NCBI RefSeq assembly: GCF_012933655.1
Contig: NZ_JABBJJ010000035.1
Location: forward strand, 1 to 58,584
Direction: 5' to 3'
Length of the DNA stretch: 58,584 bases
Source: Pyxidicoccus fallax
Lineage (GTDB): Bacteria > Myxococcota > Myxococcia > Myxococcales > Myxococcaceae
Shown: one piece after another, positions 33,697-43,139 of the stretch
Layout: the number at the start of each line of letters is the position of its first letter
How positions within the stretch are numbered: the stretch's first letter is position 1
Notes under the pieces: generated by a model
What the model was told of the DNA's origin: nothing
Seen by the model: the letters and a program-made list of their open reading frames with translations, nothing else
Databases searched by the model: none
Made by a program: the position numbers and the translations under genes

Positions 33697-34388
33697 TGAC
33701 GAAGCGCGCGGTGGTGTTGATTTCGGGCGGCCTGGACTCGACGACGTGCCTGGCCATGGCGAAGGCGAAGGGCTTCGAGCCGGTGTGTCTCGCGGTGGCC
33801 TACGGCCAGCGGCACGCGGTGGAGTTGGAGCAGGCGCGCAAGGTGGCCTCGGCCATGGGCGTGAAGGACTTCCGCATCGTCAGCATCGACCTGCGGCAGG
33901 TGGGCGGCTCGGCGCTCACCGCGGACATCGAGGTGCCCAAGGACCGGCCAGCGGACGAGATGAGCCACGGGGTTCCCGTGACGTACGTGCCGGCGCGCAA
34001 CGCGCTCTTCCTCTCGCTGGCGCTGGGGCTGGCGGAGGTGGTGGGCGCCACGGACATCTACATCGGCGTCAACGCGGTGGACTACAGCGGCTACCCGGAC
34101 TGCCGGCCGGAGTTCATCCGCTCGTTCGAGGCGATGGCGAACCTGGCCACGAAGGCCGGCGTGGAGGGCGCGCGCTTCACGGTGCACGCGCCGCTGTCCG
34201 GCCTGACGAAGGCGGACATCATCCGCGAGGGCGTGAAGCTCGGCGTGGACTACGGGCTGACGCACTCCTGCTACGACCCGGACCCGCAGGGCCGCGCGTG
34301 CGGGCGGTGTGACAGCTGCCTGCTGCGCAAGAAGGGCTTCGAAGAGGCCGGCGTGCCGGACCCGACGCGCTACGTGGAGCGGACATGA
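33696..34388 (+). CDS. queC: 7-cyano-7-deazaguanine synthase QueC
   Basis: 230 residues. QueC makes preQ0 from 7-carboxy-7-deazaguanine and ammonia using ATP, a step in queuosine and 7-deazaguanine DNA-modification pathways. Seen here: the PP-loop SGGLDST (10-16) near the N-terminus, a [18 protein letters not shown] segment typical of the family, and the C-terminal zinc-binding Cys set in [19 protein letters not shown] (four Cys). Length is normal. queD, queE and folE are not in the window. The start overlaps the preceding lipoprotein stop by one base, and the next gene's start overlaps the queC stop by four. Confidence 0.95.
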   Translation: MTKRAVVLISGGLDSTTCLAMAKAKGFEPVCLAVAYGQRHAVELEQARKVASAMGVKDFRIVSIDLRQVGGSALTADIEVPKDRPADEMSHGVPVTYVPARNALFLSLALGLAEVVGATDIYIGVNAVDYSGYPDCRPEFIRSFEAMANLATKAGVEGARFTVHAPLSGLTKADIIREGVKLGVDYGLTHSCYDPDPQGRACGRCDSCLLRKKGFEEAGVPDPTRYVERT

Positions 34389-35041
34389 GCATGCGGACCT
34401 GGACGGTGGTGGCGCTGGGGCTGTGCGTGGGGGGCCCGGCGCTCGCGGAGGACGCGGGGACGCCGAAGCCGGCGCAGAAGTCCACGAACACCCAGCCGCT
34501 GGTGGAGGCGAAGGCGCTGGTGCCGGACCTCGTGGAGGATCTGCGCTACGCGACGGAGGACAACTTCCTGAAGAAGAAGGTGTACCCGGACACGGCGCGC
34601 TGCCTGCTCTTGCCGGAGTCCGCCCTGCGGCTGAAGAAGGCGGCGGAAGTGCTGCGCTCGAAGGGCTACCGGCTGAAGGTGTACGACTGCTACCGGCCGC
34701 GCGCGGTGCAGTACGAGATGTGGAAGATCATGCCGGTGCCCGGCTACGTGGCGGACCCGAAGAAGGGCTCCAACCACAACCGGGGCGGGGCGGTGGACCT
34801 GACGCTGGTGACGATGGAAGGCAAGGACGTGGAGATGCCCACGCCCTTCGACACCTTCAGCAAGGAAGCGCACCACGGCTACGAGGGTGGCACCGAGGCG
34901 TCGCGCAAGCACCGCGAAATCCTGCGCGAGGCGATGGTGGGCGCGGGCTTCACCATCAACCGCATGGAGTGGTGGCACTACGACCTGCCGGACGCGAGGA
35001 AGCGGCCCGTGCTGGACGTGCCCTTCTCCGCGCCGCAGTAG
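34385..35041 (+). CDS. VanX/DdpX-type D-Ala-D-Ala dipeptidase (M15D)
   Basis: 218 residues, starting on the ATGA shared with the queC stop. A signal peptide ([20 protein letters not shown]) sends it to the periplasm, unlike classical cytoplasmic VanX. Zinc-ligand motifs are clear: [11 protein letters not shown] (the SxHxxGxAxD motif) and EWWHYD near the C-terminus, with the basic catalytic segment [13 protein letters not shown] that includes the substrate-binding Arg. It should hydrolyse D-alanyl-D-alanine, releasing D-Ala from peptidoglycan breakdown. No vanHA-like or vanS/R genes are nearby, so a wall-recycling role is more likely than glycopeptide resistance. Confidence 0.88.
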   Translation: MSMRTWTVVALGLCVGGPALAEDAGTPKPAQKSTNTQPLVEAKALVPDLVEDLRYATEDNFLKKKVYPDTARCLLLPESALRLKKAAEVLRSKGYRLKVYDCYRPRAVQYEMWKIMPVPGYVADPKKGSNHNRGGAVDLTLVTMEGKDVEMPTPFDTFSKEAHHGYEGGTEASRKHREILREAMVGAGFTINRMEWWHYDLPDARKRPVLDVPFSAPQ

Positions 35042-35162
35042 CCCCGTGGGGCGGGTTCCGTCCCGTGACGGAACCATGATGGAGAACGGAGGCTCCCGTG
35101 CTCCGGGGAGGGCGCCGCCTGGAGAACATGGTGCCACCCTGATGAATCCCGAGGTGGCCTCC

Positions 35163-36019
35163 GTGAAGTCCCTTTCCCGCATGTCCCTGTTCTGTGCGCT
35201 CCTGTTCGCCACCACGGCGGTAGGCGCCGAGCACTCCACGCTCATCGGCACCGTCGTCGACGGTGACAGCCAGCAGCCGCTCGCGAATGTGCAGGTGTTC
35301 GTGAACTCGCCGGAGCTGCGGGGCGAGCACGTGGGCGTGACCGATGTGTCGGGCCACTACCGCATCACCCATCTTCCGGCGGGCGTGTACGCGCTCCGGC
35401 TCGTGAAGGAGCACTACGAGCCGGACACCCGCCAGGGCATCGAGCTGCGGCGGAATCGCACGGTCCGTTACGACGTGCGGATGTCCGCCGCGTGCACGAG
35501 TGACTGCGCGACAGCTGAGGTTCTCTCCATCAGGGTGCGCTACCCGGCGCCAAGGATTGCCAAGGAGCTTCGCGAGCAGCTCGAGCACATGACCCTGGGG
35601 CGCACGCGTCTGTATCTCTCCCGCGAGCACTGCTTCATGCCCGACGACGTCGTTGCCAGGACGCCCTCGTGGATGCTCTCCCGGAGCATCATCCAGATTC
35701 CGGACGGTACGCCCCAGCTCGTCTACCGGGCCCCCTCGGCCGAAGCGTGCAGCCCGGACTTCCGCACCACGGCCCGCGAGCGGACCTCCCGCCAGCCACG
35801 ACGGAGGACGCCACCGAGGAGGACCCCGGCTACGTCGTCGACATGTGCGAGGTCCACATCCCCCAGGCGCCGACCTTCGCCGCGCCTCCCAGCCCCAGGG
35901 GAGCCAACCCGAACGCGGCCCGCCTCTGGACCCTCGCGGGGGCTCCGACCTTCGAGCGGGGCCTCGTCCTGGACGGGGTGCACCAGCCCGGGTGGCGGGT
36001 GTCCCTCCCCTATGAGTGA
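35163..36019 (+). pseudogene. CarboxypepD-regulatory-like secreted protein, frameshifted
   Basis: The reading frame starts at GTG 35163, after GAGGTGG, or at ATG 35142. It has a signal peptide and a CarboxypepD_reg beta domain (STLIGTVVDGDSQQPLANVQ, then VTDVSGHYRITHLPAGVYAL). After about residue 205 the frame turns into an Arg/Pro-rich shadow. The proper continuation (ADLPPATTEDATEEDPGYVV through PGWRVSLPYE and a stop) lies one frame over. A single missing base near 35780 explains it; GAG-GCG-GAC would restore E-A-D. It may be a true mutation or a sequencing error. The N-terminal half resembles the start of the next gene, so the two are paralogues. Confidence 0.75.
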
Positions 36020-36172
36020 CGCCCCAGGCGCCCGAGGCCGCCCGCCCGCTGGGCAGGCATCACCCCGGACGCCGTGCCATGATGAAACCGTGATGATCGC
36101 AGCGCCTGGCTGCGGCACGCTCTCGGGCCCTCTCAAGGACGGCCGCACCTCGCTGTACGCGCTGGCTCCCAG

Positions 36173-37669
36173 ATGAAACCCGCCTTCTCCAGAGCCCTGT
36201 GTGGCCTCCTCCTGCTCCTCTGCGCGCCCGCGCTGGCGCAGAGCGGCACCATCATCGGCACGGTCATCAACGTCGCGGACACGAAGCCCGTGGCGGACGT
36301 GCGCGTCACCGCCACCTCGCCCGCGCTGAAGACGGAGCAGGTGGCCGTCACGGATGCGCAGGGCAACTACCGCATCCCCCAGCTTCCCCCGGGCCTCTAC
36401 GCGCTCCGCTTCGAGAAGGAGTCCTTCCGCCCCTACACCCGGACGGACATCCAGCTCCGGCCCGGCCGCACCATCCGCCAGCACGTGGAGCTGCTCCCCG
36501 AGTCGTACGTCCCGGGCCCCGAGGTGGCGAGGCCGCCCACCATCGACAAGGGTACGCCGCCGTGCTGCTACGACCTGGAGCGCGGCATCACGGTGCAGGG
36601 CCCGGTGAATCCGGAGGGCACCGCGCGCTCCTCCTTCCAGCCGCTGGCCCCGCTCGCGCCGCCCCTGCGCGCCGAGGCGGATGGCGTGGCCCGCTACATG
36701 CCCTACGTGGCGCCGGGGACGGGCCGCGAGCTGGCCCCCGCGTGGACGCTGCCGCACATGTCCGTCCTCCCGGATGGCGCCACCCAGTACCTCTACCGGA
36801 ACTCGGATGATGCGCCCGGCACCCGCACGCACAGCCCGGCGAGCGACGGGGTGAACCCCACCATCGACACGGAGGAGGACCGCTTCTCCGTCTTCTTCGT
36901 GGCCGTGGACACCGCGCCCTACGCCATGGCGCGCGACTACCTGGAGCGCGACGTGCTGCCCGACGAGCGCACCGTCTGGGCCGAGTCCTTCATCAACGCC
37001 TTCGACTATGGCGGTACCGGCGACGTCAACGGGCCCTTCACCATCGACGTGGAGGGCTTCCCCTCGCCCAGCCGCAAGGGCTACCACGTGGTGCGCATCA
37101 CGCTGAAGACGCGCGAGGCGCTCTCGGACGTGGGCGCGCAGGTGGAGTTCGACCGGCAGGCCATCGCCCGCTACCGGCTCGTGGGCTACGAGCGCGCCTC
37201 GCCCGCGCCGGAGTCGCTCGACGAGGACGATGAGCCCAAGGTCCCCATGGTCGCGGGCGCGTCCGTCACCGCCATCTACGAGGTGAAGGTGATTGGCCCT
37301 GCCATCGCCTTCGGCACGCTGCGCATCCACTACGAGCAGGGCCCCTCGGGCAGCTGGCGGCGTGTGCAGAAGCTGTTGCCCTCCAGCCTGCTGCGCTCCT
37401 CCTACGCCCGCGCCGCGCCGGCCACCCGGCTCGCGTACGTGGCCGCGGCCTTCGCGGAGAAGCTGCGCGGCTCCTTCTGGACGCGCTCGCTCGACTGGGC
37501 GCGGCTCCACTCGCTCTGGGAGGACGTGGGTGAGCCCTTTCGCAACCGCGCGGACGTGGTGACGCTGGGCGCGCTCATCCGCAAGGCGCAGGCGCTCGAC
37601 ACGCGCAAGGACCGCTTCGCTCCAGGGACGGCGATGGACCTCGACAACGTCCCGGACACCACGGACTAG
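36173..37669 (+). CDS. YfbK-type protein with CarboxypepD domain but no VWA core
   Basis: 498 residues. Signal peptide (ALCGLLLLLCAPALAQS), then a CarboxypepD_reg domain (25-110), a Pro-rich linker, then the N-terminal YfbK/vWF_A-associated module (TAPYAMARDYLERDVLPDER, then ESFINAFDY) and the C-terminal DUF3520 module (LSDVGAQVEFDRQAIARYRL, then SVTAIYEV). In normal family members a VWA domain of about 170-180 residues with a MIDAS DxSxS site lies between RIGLK and the VQVEF strand. Here RITLK passes straight to the DUF3520 start, so the metal-dependent binding domain is absent while the frame is intact. Located in the periplasm or on the surface; function unknown. Confidence 0.82.
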   Translation: MKPAFSRALCGLLLLLCAPALAQSGTIIGTVINVADTKPVADVRVTATSPALKTEQVAVTDAQGNYRIPQLPPGLYALRFEKESFRPYTRTDIQLRPGRTIRQHVELLPESYVPGPEVARPPTIDKGTPPCCYDLERGITVQGPVNPEGTARSSFQPLAPLAPPLRAEADGVARYMPYVAPGTGRELAPAWTLPHMSVLPDGATQYLYRNSDDAPGTRTHSPASDGVNPTIDTEEDRFSVFFVAVDTAPYAMARDYLERDVLPDERTVWAESFINAFDYGGTGDVNGPFTIDVEGFPSPSRKGYHVVRITLKTREALSDVGAQVEFDRQAIARYRLVGYERASPAPESLDEDDEPKVPMVAGASVTAIYEVKVIGPAIAFGTLRIHYEQGPSGSWRRVQKLLPSSLLRSSYARAAPATRLAYVAAAFAEKLRGSFWTRSLDWARLHSLWEDVGEPFRNRADVVTLGALIRKAQALDTRKDRFAPGTAMDLDNVPDTTD

Positions 37670-37676
37670 CCGACCG

Positions 37677-39500
37677 ATGCTCCGCCGGCTGCTGCCCACG
37701 CTCATCGCCCTCGCGCTCGGCCTCGCCGGGCTCGGCTGGGGACTGGGCTATCTCCAGCGCATCTTCGCCGCCGAGCGCGACGACGCGCAGGCCTCGCTCG
37801 ACTCGCGGCGCAAGGCGCTGGAGCAGTACGCGCGCGCCTCGCTGACGCAGTCCCTGCATGACCGGCTGGAGGCGGCGCGCCCCGCGATGGAGGCCGCGTC
37901 GGTGGACCCGCTGATGCCCGCCACGGGGCTGTACCTGCGCGAGCGCGGGGAGCAGCTCCTGCCGCGCCTGGCGCAGCACGACACCGGAGACGACGCGCCC
38001 GCGCGGGAGCGCTACACGCGCCTGCGCGCTGGCACGGAGCGGGCGGACGAGGAGGAGGACCCGTGGGCGGAGCGGCTCGCGCTGGTTCGCGCGGTGGACG
38101 GGGCGCTGACGCGAGGCGACCGGCGCGCGTCCACCGTGGCGCTGATGGCGCTGCTCCAGCACCGCGCGCAGTACGTGCTCGCCTCCACGCGTGACGTGCC
38201 CGGCCTGCTGGTGGTGCTGGAGTCACTGGCCGAGCGCGGAGACCCGGTGCCACAGCTCATGCACGCGCTGGTGCGCGAGGGGCTCGCGGACGGAAGGGGC
38301 GGAAGGTTGGACGGGCTCCAGCGCCTCCTCCTGTCGCGGCGCTCGCGCTTCACGCGTGAGGACTTCACCTTCCTGCGCGAGCGCGTGGCCGCCCTGTCCA
38401 CGAAGGTGGGCGCGCCGGTGACGGACTTCGAGGCGCGCGTCGGCGAGCTGGCCGCCGAGCCGCTCCCCCTGCCGCGGAAGCTGGACGGCCCCGTGCTGGT
38501 GCGCACCGGCTGGTACCTGGAGCCGCGCGGCGGCAGCCAGGTGCGCGGCGTGGCGGTGGACGCGACGGCGCTGCTGGAGTCGCTCACGCGCGAGATGCGC
38601 GAGCGCGGTCTCCTGGAGGCGGACGGGCAGGTGCGGCTCCTGGGCGACGCGGAGGTGCTGTCGCTGGACGCGCTGCCCCTGTCGGTGGAGACGCCGGAGT
38701 GGGCCCGGGCGCAGGGCGCGCTGGTGCGGCGCTACCGGCTGAAGACAGGCATGGTGGCGTTGTGCGCGGTGCTGGCGATGGGCATCGCCGCGCTGTCCTT
38801 CGTGGCGCAGCGCCGCAAGTACCGCTTCCTGGAGCTGAAGAGCGACTTCGTGGCCACCGTCTCCCACGAGCTGCGCACGCCGCTGGCCTCCATCCGCCTG
38901 TTGGCGGAGACGCTGGAGTGGCGGCTCGCAGAGGGCACGGACGCGCGCGACTACCCGGCGCGCATCGTCCGCGAGGCGGACGGACTGGGCTTCCTGGTGG
39001 AGAACCTCCTGTCCTTCAACCGCATCGACAAGGGCCGCTGGGTGCCGAAGCTGGCGCCGGTGCGGTTGGACGAGCTGGTGTCCGGACTGCGCCGCGATTT
39101 GGAAGCCTGGTCGAAGGTGCCGGTGGAGCTGGACGCCCAGGTGGACGACCGGACGTACCACGCGGACGCGCAGCTCCTGCGCCTGCTCCTGTCCAACCTC
39201 GCGCGCAATGCCTGTGCGTACAACACGCGCAGTCCGGTGCGCCTGCGCATCGAGTCGCTCCCCGACGGGAAGGTGCGCTTCTCCGACAACGGCATCGGCA
39301 TCCCCCGCGAGCAGTGGGAGACCGTGTTCGAGGAGTTCGTGCGCCTGCCCGGCCAGGGGCGGGATGTTCCCGGCAGCGGCCTGGGTCTGGCACTCTGCCG
39401 CCGCATCATGCGCCTGCATGGGGGGAGCCTGCGCGTCGCCGACTCCAGCCCCGAGGGCACCACCTTCGAGCTGTCCTTTCCACCCACGGTGATGACATGA
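37677..39500 (+). CDS. Membrane sensor histidine kinase
   Basis: 607 residues, 7 bases after the YfbK-like gene. An N-terminal membrane helix (LIALALGLAGLGWGLGYLQ) and a second at about 360-380 (MVALCAVLAMGIAALSF) bracket a large periplasmic sensory domain of about 330 residues. The H-box is FVATVSHELRTPL with phospho-accepting His397. The ATPase domain has the N box LSNLARNACAYN, G1 DNGIGIP, an F-box-like EEFVRLPG and G2 GSGLGLAL. The sensory domain is helical and of unknown specificity. It is coupled to the OmpR-type regulator by a four-base overlap. Confidence 0.93.
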   Translation: MLRRLLPTLIALALGLAGLGWGLGYLQRIFAAERDDAQASLDSRRKALEQYARASLTQSLHDRLEAARPAMEAASVDPLMPATGLYLRERGEQLLPRLAQHDTGDDAPARERYTRLRAGTERADEEEDPWAERLALVRAVDGALTRGDRRASTVALMALLQHRAQYVLASTRDVPGLLVVLESLAERGDPVPQLMHALVREGLADGRGGRLDGLQRLLLSRRSRFTREDFTFLRERVAALSTKVGAPVTDFEARVGELAAEPLPLPRKLDGPVLVRTGWYLEPRGGSQVRGVAVDATALLESLTREMRERGLLEADGQVRLLGDAEVLSLDALPLSVETPEWARAQGALVRRYRLKTGMVALCAVLAMGIAALSFVAQRRKYRFLELKSDFVATVSHELRTPLASIRLLAETLEWRLAEGTDARDYPARIVREADGLGFLVENLLSFNRIDKGRWVPKLAPVRLDELVSGLRRDLEAWSKVPVELDAQVDDRTYHADAQLLRLLLSNLARNACAYNTRSPVRLRIESLPDGKVRFSDNGIGIPREQWETVFEEFVRLPGQGRDVPGSGLGLALCRRIMRLHGGSLRVADSSPEGTTFELSFPPTVMT

Positions 39501-40198
39501 CCTCCAGCATCCCCGCCGTCCTCCTCGTGGAGGACGACACCAACCTGCGGCTCGCGCTGCGCGACAACCTGGAGAACCAGGGCGGCTACGCGGTGGAGGA
39601 AGCCGCGAGCGTGCGCGACGCGCGTGCGCACCTGGCGAAGCGCTCGTTCCAGCTCATCCTGCTGGACGTCATGCTGCCGGATGGCGACGGCTACTCGCTG
39701 TGCCGCGCGCTGCGGGACGAGGGCGTGACGACGCCGGTGCTGATGCTCACCGCGCGCACGCTGGAGGACGACGTGGTGCGCGGCTTCGAGGCGGGCGCGC
39801 AGGACTACCTGGGCAAGCCCTACCGTCTGCGCGAGCTGCTGGCCCGCGTGGGCGCGCTGGTGCGCCGCTCCGGGGGCGCGCCCGTGAAGCTGGTGCGCTT
39901 CGCTGGCTACAAGCTGGACCTGGACCGGCGCAAGGTGGAGACGCCCGAGGGCGGCCAGGTGGAGCTGACGCGCACGGAGTTCGACCTGCTGGCCTTCCTG
40001 GTGCGCGAGAAGGAGCGCGTGCTGCGCCGGGACGACATCCTCGACGCGGTGTGGGGCAAGGATGTCGTCGTGGACCCGCACACCGTGGACAACTTCGTCT
40101 CCAGCCTGAAGAAGAAGCTCGGATGGAACAGCGCGTCGCGCTTCGCCATCCAGACGGTGCGCGGCGTGGGCTACCGCATGGAAATCGAAGCGCCCTGA
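39497..40198 (+). CDS. OmpR-family response regulator
   Basis: 233 residues. The receiver domain (1-118) has acidic-pocket residues in LLVEDDTN, phospho-acceptor Asp57 in LILLDVMLPDG, Thr in LMLTARTLE and Lys in YLGKPYRLREL. The C-terminal winged helix (135-233) has the transcription-loop region TRTEFDLLAFLV and the recognition segment DPHTVDNFVSSLKKKLGWN. It receives phosphate from the kinase encoded just upstream. The target genes are not visible; no repeated operator was found around it. Confidence 0.94.
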   Translation: MTSSIPAVLLVEDDTNLRLALRDNLENQGGYAVEEAASVRDARAHLAKRSFQLILLDVMLPDGDGYSLCRALRDEGVTTPVLMLTARTLEDDVVRGFEAGAQDYLGKPYRLRELLARVGALVRRSGGAPVKLVRFAGYKLDLDRRKVETPEGGQVELTRTEFDLLAFLVREKERVLRRDDILDAVWGKDVVVDPHTVDNFVSSLKKKLGWNSASRFAIQTVRGVGYRMEIEAP

Positions 40199-40293
40199 AA
40201 ACCCCAGTTCTGTCGGGGCCTTCAACGCCGGCCCTCCCCATGGGGTGGGGGGACTTGAGCAATCCAGCGGGGTGCCTGTTAATCAGGGCTTCC

Positions 40294-41532
40294 ATGTCGG
40301 ACACCCTTCGCTACGCCCCGGAAACGCTGGACGCCACGCTCCTCTCGCAGAACCCCCGGAGCGGTCCGGCGCCCGCGGCCGCCAACACCTCGCGCCGCAA
40401 CACGGTGCTACCGCGCGTGGAGTGGCACGGCGAGCGGGTGGACCTCCTGCCGTCCCAGCGCGAGCGCTTCGAGGAGATGCGTCCCCTGGGCCAGGGCGGC
40501 ATGGGCGAGGTGGTGCTGCTGAAGGACAACGACATCGAGCGGCTCGTCGCGCTGAAGCGGCTGCCCGAGAACGCGGACATGGACCGCGTGCTGCGCTTCG
40601 TGGAGGAGATTCGCACCGTCGGGCAGCTCGACCATCCGAACATCGTCCCGGTGCACGACGTGGGCGTGGACGAGCGAGGCCGGTACTTCTTCGTGATGAA
40701 GCACCTCCAGGGCGAGACGCTGGAGTCCATCATCACCCAGTTGCGCAAGGGAGACCGCGCCACGCATGAGCGCTTCAACTTCCGGGCGCGGGTTCAAATC
40801 TGCATCGGCGTGCTCAACGCCGTCGCGTACGCGCACCGCAAGGGCTTCATCCACCGGGACCTGAAGCCCGCCAACATCATGGTGGGGCCCTTCGGCGAGG
40901 TGACGGTGATGGACTGGGGCCTGGCCAAACAGGTGCGGCCCGCCGCGCAGCCGTCGCAGGACAGCCAGGGCGTCGCGATGCGGATGCGGCCCGTGGTGGA
41001 GTCGGCGCCCGCCTCCCCGCGCACGCAGGTGGGCTCCGTCATCGGCACGCCCCTGTACATGTCCCCGGAGCAGGCGCGCGGGGAGCAGTCGCTGGACGCG
41101 CGCAGCGACGTGTACAGCCTCTCCGTGGTGTTCCACGAGCTGCTCTTCCTGAAGCACTACCTGGAGGGCCGCGAGTCGCTCGCCCAGATTCTGGAGGGGG
41201 TGCAGTCCGTGACGCCCCCCTTCAACGCGCTCCAGTCGAATCCGCATCAGAGCCACGTGCCCGCGGAGCTGGCGTGGTTCGTCGCGCGGGGCATGCGGAA
41301 GAACCCCGCGGAGCGCTACGCCTCCGTGGAGGAGATGACGGAGGAACTCCAGTACCTGCAGGAAGGCCGCATCGCGGTGCACTGCCAGCGCACGCTGCTC
41401 AAGCGCGGCCTCCACGAGGTGCTGCGCTTCGTGGACCGGCATCCGGCGGCCGTCATCACCATCAGCACGCTGGCCACGGCGGTGATGGTGGGCTCGGTGG
41501 CCTTCACGCTGATGTCCCTGCTGGGCGGCTGA
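40294..41532 (+). CDS. Membrane-anchored Ser/Thr protein kinase with DWG motif
   Basis: 412 residues from the ATG at 40294. The kinase domain has the glycine loop GQGGMGEVVLL, Lys in LVALKRL, the catalytic loop FIHRDLKPANIM and MDWGLAK in place of DFG; Asp is kept, so metal binding should remain. The activation segment ends in GTPLYMSPEQ. A C-terminal membrane helix (AVITISTLATAVMVGSVAF, about 388-410) ends the protein with only a few residues outside, so there is no extracellular sensor. It follows the two-component genes after a 95-base gap and may or may not be part of that operon. Confidence 0.92.
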   Translation: MSDTLRYAPETLDATLLSQNPRSGPAPAAANTSRRNTVLPRVEWHGERVDLLPSQRERFEEMRPLGQGGMGEVVLLKDNDIERLVALKRLPENADMDRVLRFVEEIRTVGQLDHPNIVPVHDVGVDERGRYFFVMKHLQGETLESIITQLRKGDRATHERFNFRARVQICIGVLNAVAYAHRKGFIHRDLKPANIMVGPFGEVTVMDWGLAKQVRPAAQPSQDSQGVAMRMRPVVESAPASPRTQVGSVIGTPLYMSPEQARGEQSLDARSDVYSLSVVFHELLFLKHYLEGRESLAQILEGVQSVTPPFNALQSNPHQSHVPAELAWFVARGMRKNPAERYASVEEMTEELQYLQEGRIAVHCQRTLLKRGLHEVLRFVDRHPAAVITISTLATAVMVGSVAFTLMSLLGG

Positions 41533-41541
41533 GCCAGCGCG

Positions 41542-42849
41542 TCACCGCCCGTGCCAGCGCTCCAGGTGGCGCGCGTGCGTGGGCAGGTACGCGCCGGGGT
41601 GGAAGTGCGTGTCGTAGAAGTCCAGGTCCAGGTGGTGGGCCTGGAGGTAGGTGAGGCAGAAGACGCTCGGGATGGTGCCGGGGAACTTGCCGAACCTGTC
41701 CAGGATGTACTGCGCGATGGTGGCCACGCACTCTCGGAACTCCGGGTCGTGGACCTTCGCGGCGCCGCGCACGCGGGGGCTCTCCTTCCACGCGCCGGGC
41801 GTGCCGGGGTTGAAGGGCCCTCCCTGGCCGAACTTGCGCTCGCAGAACGCGTCCACCGCCGCGCGCATGTCCGGGTAGTGGGGCGGGCAGTAGGCCTCGA
41901 AGACACCGGGCAGGCCGGTGGCGTTGGGCAGGGCCCAGCGCGGGTCGGTGTCGAAGCGGAAGCGCAGGCCCGGCGCGCGCGGGTCGCCGGTGGCGCCGAG
42001 AAGGGTGTGCCGGTCGATGCCGTCGAACATCCACCCGCCCAGGCCCATGGCCTGGAGCATCAGCACGCCCGCGTAGCAACTGCACGCCATCTCGGCCGTG
42101 GCCTCCGAGAGCACGTACTGCTCCACGAAGGAGAGCGGGAAGGGCGCGTCCAGGTTGACGAGGTGGCGGAAGCGCTCCAGGCCGGCGATGGGCTCGCCGT
42201 GGATGTCATTGACGAGGCCGTAGCCGTTCTGCACCGCGAAGCAGAGGACGGCGAGCATGTGCTGCGCGAGGTCCGCCACGGGGATGATGAGCGTGGAACC
42301 GGGCACGTTGGCGCACCAGGTGTTGTGGCCCTCCATGAAGGGCTCCTCGTGCGGGAACTGGATGCGGCCCGAGTCGAGCTTGCGAATGCGGCCCCGGTGG
42401 GCCTCCAGCAGCTCCTCCAGGTCGAAGCCTCCGTCCGCGTCCTTCTCCGCGAGCGCGGGCGCGTCGCGGGTGGCGAAGAAGTAGACGCCGCTGTCGTCGG
42501 TGAAGAACAGCTCGCTGGTGTGGAAGCCGGCGGCGGACGGGAAGGTGCGTCCGCCGGCCGCGCCCGCGTAGTTGGGGAAGTGGGGCGCGTAGTGCGCGTT
42601 GCGGGTGATGGCGTAGTGCCAGCCCGTGTTCCCACCGGCGGCCAGCAGCACGAGCATCTGCTCCAGCTCGCTCAGGGGCAGGGGCTCCCGCTGGGAGGTG
42701 TACGCGAGCGGGCCGTCGGGGATGGATGTGCCGCAAGCGAAGCGGCGCGCGCGGCGGCCGAGCAGGGCCTGGAGCAACGGGAAGGAGAGGACGTCCTGGA
42801 AGCCGGCGGGGAGGGGCGGGCGAGCGGAGCCGGGAGCATCGGCGGGCAT
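41542..42849 (-). CDS. SagB/nitroreductase-like protein
   Basis: 435 residues from the ATG at 42849, where CGAGGT precedes; an ATG at 42993 is an alternative. The first 110 residues carry FACGTSIPDGPLAYTSQREP, then LPLSELEQMLVLLAAGGNTG and GGRTFPSAAGFHTSELFF. This matches the SagB-type nitroreductase pattern (PLS..EL..LL.AAGG...RT.PSAG..H..EL). FMN-binding residues cannot be fully checked. The C-terminal half, with Cys/His-containing stretches such as MACSCYAGVLMLQAMGLGGW, has no assigned family. It is probably an FMN-dependent oxidoreductase relative. It faces the neighbouring kinase gene tail to tail with a gap of only nine bases. Confidence 0.6.
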   Translation of the reverse strand: MPADAPGSARPPLPAGFQDVLSFPLLQALLGRRARRFACGTSIPDGPLAYTSQREPLPLSELEQMLVLLAAGGNTGWHYAITRNAHYAPHFPNYAGAAGGRTFPSAAGFHTSELFFTDDSGVYFFATRDAPALAEKDADGGFDLEELLEAHRGRIRKLDSGRIQFPHEEPFMEGHNTWCANVPGSTLIIPVADLAQHMLAVLCFAVQNGYGLVNDIHGEPIAGLERFRHLVNLDAPFPLSFVEQYVLSEATAEMACSCYAGVLMLQAMGLGGWMFDGIDRHTLLGATGDPRAPGLRFRFDTDPRWALPNATGLPGVFEAYCPPHYPDMRAAVDAFCERKFGQGGPFNPGTPGAWKESPRVRGAAKVHDPEFRECVATIAQYILDRFGKFPGTIPSVFCLTYLQAHHLDLDFYDTHFHPGAYLPTHARHLERWHGR

Positions 42850-43139
42850 GGGGACCTCGTGGCGTCCGGAAGAAGTTCGCCCGGGTGGAGGCGCGCCGCG
42901 CGCGATGTGACGGGCCCGTCCGCGCAGGCCATGCGAGCGGCGGAGCGCTCGGGATGCACCCTGCCGGAGTCTCTGCAAGAGCTTCAGCGCCATGGGGACA
43001 ATCTGTCGCGCCGGTCCGCGCCGCGTCGACAATCCGGCACGGGAACGCTCCCCTCCCAGGCACCGCCGCCCGGGCGTACCCGTGACGTCTCCTTCGGCAC
43101 GCACGTTGCTCCCTGGCGGCGGGTCAGGAGGAAGCTTGC

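Noticed and set aside
34385..35041. Glycopeptide-resistance gene (vanX)
   Set aside because: It has a signal peptide and there is no vanH, vanA or vanS/R gene around it, so a wall-recycling dipeptidase is the better reading.
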